In this document: piece after piece, positions 48,401-58,500 of the stretch
Numbering within the stretch: position 1 is the stretch's first letter
Layout of the letters: each line of letters starts with the position of its first letter
Assembly: GCA_963669975.1 (NCBI GenBank)
Contig: CAVLJG010000005.1
Coordinates: 47,258,815 to 47,322,814 of the forward strand
Direction of reading: 5' to 3'
DNA length: 64,000 bases
Origin: Acanthoscelides obtectus
Lineage: Eukaryota > Arthropoda > Insecta > Coleoptera > Chrysomelidae
The notes under the pieces: model-generated
Seen by the model: only the letters and a program-made list of their open reading frames with translations
What the model was told of the DNA's origin: nothing
Database searches by the model: none
Program-made: the position numbers and the translations under genes

Positions 48401-49523
48401 GATTATCTGAAACATCTCTGCCGCCACTGAACTGATTTTCAAAAATTACAATGCTTTTGGGTCGTTTTCATATAAGTAACATTGTTTGAAAATTTCATCG
48501 AAATCCGAACGAAGCTTTTTTATGGAATTTAGTAAATCTCCATGTTTTAAGAGTTTCCTTTTTCTGCAAGAGGACACAGACACATTTTCTATCTCAAGTA
48601 CCAATAAACTTAATGTGCAATACTGCGAATACAATGTGTAGGTTGGCTCTTGCTGTGGACTTCGTGTGTTGTTTTTTTCCTCTCCACCTTCGTTTACTCA
48701 GGTTACACCCGCATCCGGATGTGTGGGCATGTGTATCTACTTTTGTAGTTGCATATGTGCATTCATTTCGGGCCTGATGAAGCCCACCAGCATAAATACG
48801 TATCGCTCGGGTTACCTATCCTATTTTCTGCTCGAATCCACTTTCCTCCTTTTTGCGGATTTTGCCCATTATTTTCCTACTTTTTGTTATATACCTTTCT
48901 CCGCACGATAATTTTCTTTATATATATATATATAGGTGAAAAATTAAAGCTTCCGCCTTTTGTTGGGTACTTCGACAAAATTTAAGCAAAGAGGACTCTT
49001 TATACTTTTTTTAATTCTCTCTAGCTTTCAATGGACTTCGCCATCATCATCAGGAGAGTAGTATGTGAGGATGTTGCTAATTGTTGTTTACGTATAGGAT
49101 GAGGGAAACGTCCAGTAACATGGTGAGAGCTGGATAGGTTGTACAATAAACATTATTCCATGACCACTAATTTGTGCAATCATCAAGTGGCTTCACGATG
49201 TAATGCTCTAATGTTTTTTAAATAATTTTTAATCTGTTTTTAACTTGTTCTTGTCATATTTTATATAATTTTGACCATTGTACAACCTATCCAGCTCTCA
49301 CCATGTTACTGGACGTTTCCCTCATCCTATACGTAAACAACAATTAGCAACATCCTCACATACTACTCTCCTGATGATGATGGCAAAGTCCATTGAAAGC
49401 TAGAGAGAATTAAAAAAAGTATAAAGAGTCCTCTTTGCTTAAATTTTGTCGAAGTACCCAACAAAAGGCGGAAGCTTTAATTTTTCACCTAACTGGTCTA
49501 GACGACAATGACCACGTCTCAAG

Positions 49524-49562
<39 letters not shown>

Positions 49563-52500
49563 AGCCCCTTCCCACTTCAGTTGGCTAACCATTCAAATCT
49601 TAGTTTTTTCTTATAAAACACAAATAATAAAAATTTAGCAGGGTGTTATAGGTTTAAAATATTAACAATGAATATTTTGATAATATATAGTAGAAAACAC
49701 CAACTTTATCACTCCCTAATCAAATTTGCAGCATAAAAATAACACATGTTGCAATTACAGCATATCAACCTATTTACATTTCAAGGCAAAATAAGTCTAT
49801 AACGCATAGGTGGCTGTGAAAAATAAAAGCCATGACAGTTGTTTTTATTAATCACAGCTGTCAGAATACGTTTAAAATAGTTTTGGGTAGTTAAGGTTTT
49901 CAAAATGGGTAGATGAAACCTTATTAGTGAGAAAATTCGGTTACTGATAATTAAATTTTTTAATTCTGGGAAATCCAACTCAGAAATTGCAACTGTGTTA
50001 GACTTATCGCGGTACAGTGTGAGAAATATTGTTGGTATGTAACGCAACTGGTTCAGTTAATATTAAGCCACGATATGTGAAAAAAAGTATTATCACAAAT
50101 GCCGACCGAAGAGCATTAAGAAGAATAATCGTGAAAAACAGGCGTGCCAATTATTTACAATTAAGTGCTCTGTGAAGTGACGCTGTTGGAAGGAGAATTT
50201 CGAGGGCCACAACTCATAGAGGCCAGGTAAGTTTCCTTATAAAAAAAAGTGAAGTAAAAACCCTAAAGTTGCACAACTTGTTTATAGGCCAAAGAAAAGC
50301 TACTATTAACTCCACTGCAAAAGAAAAATCGGCTTAGAGGGGCTAAAGAACATAGACAGTGGACACCTCAACAATGGTGTGCAATACAATGGAGTGACGA
50401 GGCCCGATTCGAAGTTTGTGTTGGTGACAGTCGCAGTAGATTTATTGGCAAAAAAATGTAGCATTCCATGTTGACTGTCTGAAGAGAAAAGTGAAATTTC
50501 CAGCATCCATTATGGTCTGGGGCAGTATGTCATCAAAAGGAGTAGGAAAACTTCATTTTATTGATGGAAATGTGGATACAAACAAATATTTGGCAATTTT
50601 AGAAGAATCGCTTTTACCAGTGATGGAAGAATGTTTGACATCCGGCCAAGATTTTGTGTTTTAACAAGATGATGCAGCGTGTCATACCTCAAAAAAGGCT
50701 ATAAAATGGATGGAAGAAAATAATGTACCACTTTTGAAATGGTTTCTAGCAGTCCAGATTTGTCACCTATTGAAACTTTGTGGCACGAGATAAAAAAGGT
50801 TCTACAACATCCTGCTCGTACAATCACCGAACTGAGACAAAGCTTCAAGAAATATGGTATTGTTTTTCACCAAATGTTTGCCAAAACTTGGTTAACACTA
50901 TGCCCCAAAGAATTTCAGCCGTAATAAAAAATAAAGGTGATGTTACCCAATGGTAATTTTTTAATTGTTGCTTTGTTAACTTCGCGCATTTATTCGCACA
51001 TTGTTTATTTGTTTAGATGTTCTATTAGTTATAGGTCTGTGATTTCAAATATGTATTTTTTACGACTAGAGTGTATCTAAAATGTTTTTATGAAAATAAA
51101 TTCTTTTAGAAGTAAATAGTTTCGTCATGTTTAGTTTATAAAGGCATATTTTGGTACAAATCTTGAAGTGGGCCAACTGAAGTGGGTAGGGGCTCGTATA
51201 TATATATATATAGGTGAAAAACTAAAGCTTCCGCCTTTTGTTGGGTACTTCGACAAAATTTAAGCAAGGAGAGCTCTTTTTACTTTTTTAATCTCTCTAG
51301 CTTTAGTTTTTCACCTAACTGGTCTAGACGACAATGACCACGTCTCAAGTTATTTATATATATATATATGTTTGTGTGTGTAGGATATATGTATATATAT
51401 AGAGAGAGAAAATTATCATGCGGAGAAAGGTATATAACAAAAAATAGGAAAATAATGGGCAAAATCCGCAAAAAGGTAAAGTGGATTCGAGCAGAAAATA
51501 GGATAGGTAACCCGAGCAATACGTATTTCTGCTGGTTGGCTTCATCAGGCCCGAAGTGAATGCTTATATGCAACTACAAAGGTAGATACACATGCCCATA
51601 CATTCGGATACGAGTATAACCTAGAGAAACAAAGATCGCGATGGATTATTAGTTTGAGAGATACAGGGTGTCAAAGTTACAATTTGATTTTTTATTTTTC
51701 CTTATTGCTTGAGAAGTATTTCAGATTTTGGCATAAAACTCGGTATAGGGAGGGTTTCTAGTATGAGAAACAAGAATCCGTTATTTTTTGTGGCCAAACT
51801 TCTAGAAAGCGCCACTTACAGCACTATTTCGGTAAATAACTCATCATAACTTTTTTGTGCTACCCTGTTTACAACAACTGACCGAAAAACCTTATTTTCT
51901 CGTATTTCCACAACAAAAAAGGTTTACGAGTTAGAAGCGTCTAAAGCTAATAGTTTTCGTGATATTTGTTTTTAAAGCATTATATATTGCCAATCCGTAT
52001 ATTAAATGCATATCAGAATATTCATCAAACGTATACTGATATATAACTTATTGTCAACTCAAAATTATTCATGAAGCTTAAAGCAATATTATAACGAACA
52101 TTAGAAACCATAGCAATGCTACTCAGATATTATCCAAAGCAACTTGATTACTATGTTATAAAAATGTTTTATCATCGTGGTACAAATAATGCATTGGAAC
52201 CTTTAAAAACAAATATCTCTAAAACTATTAGCTTTAGACACTTATAACAAGTAAACCTTTTTTGTTGTGAAAATACGAGAAAATTAGATTTTTCGGTCAG
52301 TTGTTAACAGGGTAGCACAAAAAAGTTATGATAAGATATTTACCGAAATAGTGCTGTAAGTGCCGCGCTCTAGAAGTTTGGCCATGAGAAATAACGGATT
52401 CTAGTTTCCCATACTAGAAAACCTCCCTATACCGAGTTTATGTCAAAATCTGTACTTATTCTCTAGCAATAAGGAAAAGTAGAATATAAAATTGTAACTT

Positions 52501-55500
52501 TAACACCCTGTATCTCGCAAACTATTAACTTTTGGATTAAGGTATGCTTAGGTCAATTCACATATTTTAGTCTGTAGTATCTCCAGTTTCGAGATTTCCC
52601 AACTTTTCGCAAACACCCTGTATACAGGGTGGCCCATCCATGTGTGGACGGAATATTACTCATAAACAAATACATTTTGGAAAAATCTATTTATGGTATG
52701 TTATACATGACATTTCTAAGATATTGGCAATTATACACGGTGTCCCAATTTTGACCTACATATCAAAGTTGTGATTTTTTAAATGGAATGCCTCAAATTT
52801 TATTGCATATTAGGATAAACCAATTCAAAAGAAGATTAATATAACATACTATGGAGTTTTGGTAATTAGCTACTGAGATGTAAGGTGTTTTGTCCAGAAA
52901 AACCGTAAACTTCGGCAACCCGTCAATCCGCCATTTTGAAATTTGGAGTGCTGAATTTTGTATAAAAAAAACTTACACACCTCAGCTTTTATCTTATTTG
53001 TCACTTCTTCGTTTATGAGTAATATTCCGTCCACACATGGATGGGCCACCCTGTATATATATTTTCTTTTTCCTTGTATCTATTAATCACATTCATAGTG
53101 TCTTTTCTTTCTACTTAAAGCGCCTTTCTCTTTTTAGTGTTTTTTGTTTCACTTTATGGCACACAAACTGTATAAATTGAACCATTGTACTATGCATTGC
53201 TCTCTAAATGGTACCTTTACCGTTGGGCAATAAATGCTTTATTATTATTATTAGTTTTTAAAGTTTTGAATAGCTCTCCAATCTTCCTGAAAACGCCAGC
53301 TCTCCATAAGTTGTTAATAGTCTGTATTTTTCTAGATATTTACTATTATTTCATTCTTTCTCTTATTTTTAGATCTCCGTTGAAATGGCAGAACCAAACT
53401 CTGAAAGCGTACGAGTAGGCAAATTGAATCTTGTAGACCTGGCTGGTAGTGAAAGACAGAGCAAAACAGGAGCGACTGGTGACAGATTGAAAGAAGCAAC
53501 CAAGATCAACAAAGCCTTGTCGTCTCTGGGAAATGTCATCTATGCTTTGGCAGAGAACTCTGCTCATATTCCATACCGAGACTCAAAGTTGACGAGGCTG
53601 TTGCAGGATTCGCTTGGAGGAAATAGCAAGACTATCATGATCGCCAATATTGGGCCCGCTAACATGAATTATGAGGAGACTATTGTCACCTTGAGATATG
53701 CTTACAGGTACATCGTCGCTTTGATGCAAAAGTAGCTTGAAAAGCAAGGAAGTGCAATCAAGATTATCTTAATGTAAAAAATTCTCGTTCTCGAATGTTT
53801 CAAAAGTTTGCTTACACCTCTTAGAATACTTTATACTATTATGTTCTGGGCACGACGTTGGGAACTGACTCTTGGAGCCAACCCTGACAGCAGAGCGGCA
53901 ATACTATTTATTTATTCATACATAGTTGCCCAACAGACTAATCCAATTGCAGGACAATATAATGGTAACTTAACCATTAGTGTGCGTACTAATATCACAT
54001 AAAACGAACAACAAAATAGCTATTGTAATAGCCCTGAAGTATGACAGTATTTTACTGATACAATCGAAAATAATGTCAAAACTGTCTGCTTTGGAATTAT
54101 AATTATTGCATATAGAATATAGCGGTGAATACTGCAATACTAAGTTAGAATCATTCTCGAATTTAAACGCGGTAGACAAAATTCAACCGCTGGGGAAGTT
54201 CTGGTGCATTCACTTTGTCGTGCTCTTAATTGTAGAGTCTCTAGATTGAAAGATCGTAGTAGAATAAATTGTCTGACCCCCCTTTCTGGATATACGTCAT
54301 CAATTTTATAAGAAATTTACTTTGTACATTTTCTAAGATATTTATATAATATGTATAGAAAGGGCTCCATATCAAAAAAGCGTACTAAAGTTTTGGTGAC
54401 ACCAGCGCAATTTTAAAAAGAGATTTCAGAAATTCTTCGTTGGAAAAACACCGACAATTACGCATTATAAATCCTAGAATCCCTGTCGCTTCGGAAGTGA
54501 TGAGTGCTACATGAACGGAAGACCAGAAGTCCGACCTGCAGGAAAATGTTATCTCAAGATCTTTACTCTCTGTTGTTCCCTCCAAAACCGCATTATTTAT
54601 GTGATAATCAAAGATAATTGAGTACATTTTCACTATGTGAACAGACTTCACAATTGGAAATGTTTAATAAGAGGACGTTATTGTCACACCACTGTGTGAC
54701 AGTATCTAGATCCTACTGAAGGGAAATACAGTTCTCTAAATTTGTAATTTTGGCGTAGATTTTCAGATCATCGGAAAATAGTAGATTGTGACACTTTAAT
54801 GAATCTAGAGAATTAAAGCAGCAAAGAACCTAGGTTTGATTCTTGCGGCACGCCACAGGAAACATTATAATTTTGCTATAATAAGCATATTGCGTCATGT
54901 TGGAAAGATATGAGGTTAGGAGATCGACTAACGAGTCGCTGAGTCCGAAGTACTAAATGCTATCTGCTAAAAGACGAACTTGTCGAAAGCCTTGCTAAAA
55001 TCCATATGAATGACATCAATTTGTTGTTTATTGTCAATCAATTCTGCTATATATTGGGTAATTGTTATTAAGTTTGACGTAGTGGATCTACCTTTCATGA
55101 AGCCACGCTGTGTTGGTGTAATTAAGTTTTTAAGCTCTCAAAGATAAAAGAGTGAAGGGACATTTCAAAAGCATTTGCAAATATCAATATGCTCTATAGT
55201 TCAGCACATTAGAGTTATCACCACTTTTCTGGACTGGACACATCTTTGCTGTCTTCCAAACATCAGGAAAAATTCCAGTTTTGAATATAGTATTGTAAAT
55301 TATCAGCATCGGCTTGACAAAAACATGAACACATTCTTTTATAATAAAACTAGGTATTTGATATTTACCAGGGGGTAAGTTTATTTGGAAGCTGAGAGAG
55401 AGATTGAGCTTCTGTTAATTCCTTTAGATAAATACGTGGTGTTGAGGTGACACAATCGAAAGAAGAGAACATATTTTGAGTACCATTATTTATCCTAAAC

Positions 55501-58500
55501 CTTGAACAACTTCCTCCCTACTTCAAGGTAGTTTCCAAGGTCATTTTTAGATTCAACACATTCGAGATCACATGTAAACTCAAAGTAACCCGTGTTCAGG
55601 GCCAAGGTTACTATACGCGTTTTTCTGGGTTCTTTTGGGTGTGGATTAAAACACTGGATTCCACAAAAAGAAATCCACTAATTAACTTAACTTGACTAGA
55701 TAGAACATTTATGTACACCACTATTTATGTCTGACTACTTATTATGTAATTTTGGTACTTTAATTGCTAGGGAATCAAAAACATCAAATTTTCTGCAGAT
55801 TTTGTATAGATTTTGTTACTCTATCCATATGGTATCTCTTACACTGTCCTGGCAAGAACTTAATTAACCTTTGCTAATATCGCATTTTAAATTGGGAATT
55901 TCATGAACTCTTCATGTTTTTTCCAGAGCTAAATCGATCAAGAACACACCAGTGAAGAACGAAGATGTGAAAGAAGGTAAACTACTCGCTCTCCAACAAG
56001 AAATAGAACGCCTGAAGAGGATGATAATGGAGAAGAGCAATGGTCAGTTTGACTCGACGGTGAGAGACGGAGAGACTGAAGGATCTGAAATGGAAGATGA
56101 GAGCGACAAAGAAGAGAAGGAGAAGAAACTGGAGTTGGGTAAGATGGAGGTGGATGAGTTGGCGAAGAAACTCAAGACGTTGGAAAAGCAAATGGTACAT
56201 GGGGGGAAAAATATTGTGGATAGTGTCAATGAGAATGAGATGAAGTTGGAGCAGCAAAGAGCTGAGATTGCAGCTAGAAAGGTAACTGTTTTCTTTAGTG
56301 TTCAGGTGTTTATTAATAACAATATCATATACATAAAAGCCCTGTTCGTACAGCTGTCACCAACCTGTCAGTGATGATGTCCAATATCCAGCCACACATA
56401 TTATGCTCACTTTTCTACGCTATGTAGACGAAATTTACACGGCCCTATACCTGATACAGTCACCGACAAATCACCGACCACTGTACCAACAAACCAAATC
56501 TGGTCAATAAATAGTATGGTATGGTAGGGTAACATTTATTCACATCAATTATACTAGTACATTGTGAATAAATTGGTATGCCACAAAAGGAAAATATCCT
56601 TGTGTGCGGATATTATTCGAACACATATACCATACAACACCAACTCTAAGATCAAAATTGATGGCAGTGACTCGTCACTGCTACCTATGGTCTCCGAGAT
56701 GGGCGGTGGCGTGGAGGAGAATTTTTCCATGTGAGTGCGAACAAGCTTTTATAAAAGGTGTCAATATATAATAGCCAACTGTTTTATTCATATTCATTTA
56801 TTCAACCAAGTATTTGACAATGTCAGAGTACGATACGATGGAAACAATTTAACTATGAAGAAAATTGGATAAAGTTGAGTAATTTGTACCATTTGGCGTA
56901 TTTTATAAAATAACTCGTAAATTACGTATTTGAATTGAACGGTAATTCAAAGTAAGGTATATATAGTTACAATAAATTGATTGACAATGGCTAGAAAAGA
57001 TCTATGTAATATAAGTGTAATACATTAATTTTGTATCATAGATTAATAATGCGAAAAAATATTTACACTATGTTAGAGTTTTCATAAATTACATCATCAG
57101 TATTCAATATCCACTCGTATAAATCTAATTTTAATAATTATATTCAGTTTTTTCTAAAATATGTTGGAAAGTTATGATATAATTTTGGACCTAAGTACAT
57201 AAATGATTTCAACATTGTTTTCTTTTTTGGTGTTTGCAAAATGTGTTTTATTAATTTTTTTTATTTCCAGTATCATATTCATAATTCCTATAAAAGGTCG
57301 AACGTTTGTTTTTAATTAAAAATTATACCAAAATCATTTTTTCATATTCAAAAGTTTGATTCTATACACAGCGATTTGTAGGTATATGATAAAGGCTTGT
57401 TACACATTGTTTTAATGAATAATTGTTGCATTATTTGAAAATAATTTAGGTGGTTGTTACTTGTGGATCCCCAGATAATTATTCCATAGTTTATGTGGGT
57501 TCAGCTAATTTTCGATATACAATTTTTAATTGAGTTTCATTGAGATTTTGTCTATAATGTCTGAACTTGTATAACAGAAATCATTTTAATATATTGGGTA
57601 TGTTCATCCCAACAAAGATGGTAGTCTAAAACAATTGATATGTAACAATTATATATGTTATATATATACATATATTCAAAAAGAAGGAGTGCAAGTATTG
57701 TTTTTTATGGAACTGCATACATTACAGTCATATCTTCAATAGTTGTATTTTTAATTTTAACCTTATGTTTTCTGTTATGCAAGTAAAATAATTTATGTGG
57801 TGTATGTCTAATTCCAATGTGTTCTAATTTACTCAATAGTTTCTAGTGATCTATAGTGTTAAATGCGTTCTGTAAGTCGATGAATATCAATATTTATAAT
57901 AATCACGTATTACTTGGATCTAAAATTATAAGTTCTTAAACCTTCAACAAAGAGATTTTTACAATATCCTGATTTCGAACCTTTTAATACAAGAACATAA
58001 TGTACCAGCAAAAAACATATGGAATTTGACTACCGGTCAATTTTAATAAAAATTCGTATAATAGTTCAAGTTCGAACATGTTTTTTTTTAATGAAACAGC
58101 TTATACCTTATTGTGTAAAATCAAATAACGATTCTAATAAGGCAGTATTAAACCTGATTTCAGAAGAAACCTTGTAAAAACGAGAGTATAATTTTTGAGT
58201 AAAACAACGTTTTGCGTTTTGCAGCACCCTGATAAGAGTAATTGTTCACACTCTTTCCAAAATTCAGTGAAAAACTACTCAACGCATCAAAAGTCAAAGC
58301 CTTCAAGGATAGGCGTTTTTTAGACAAATAAAATAGAATAGAAATTGTTTTCCAAAGGTTTTTTTCAAAATCTTGTAATGGGTGTTCCGTTAAAAACTTG
58401 TTATGGCGCAAAATTGTGCAGCACCCTGTGTATTTCTAAATAATTTAGAGATACAGGCCTATAAGATGTCGACCTTGTTGCTCAAACCGTTTTTGATTAT

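Noticed and set aside
49435..49638. ORF with a long YIYIYI run
   Set aside because: Translation of the (TA)n microsatellite and the Tc1 end.
48919..51404. Alternating repeats and spacers considered as a CRISPR-like or satellite array
   Set aside because: No regular repeat-spacer spacing; the structure is two foldbacks, (TA)n tracts and a Tc1 element in a eukaryotic intron.
55982..56257. Leucine-rich minus-strand ORF of 91 codons
   Set aside because: Antisense shadow of the Glu/Lys-rich kinesin coiled-coil exon; no start context or domain.
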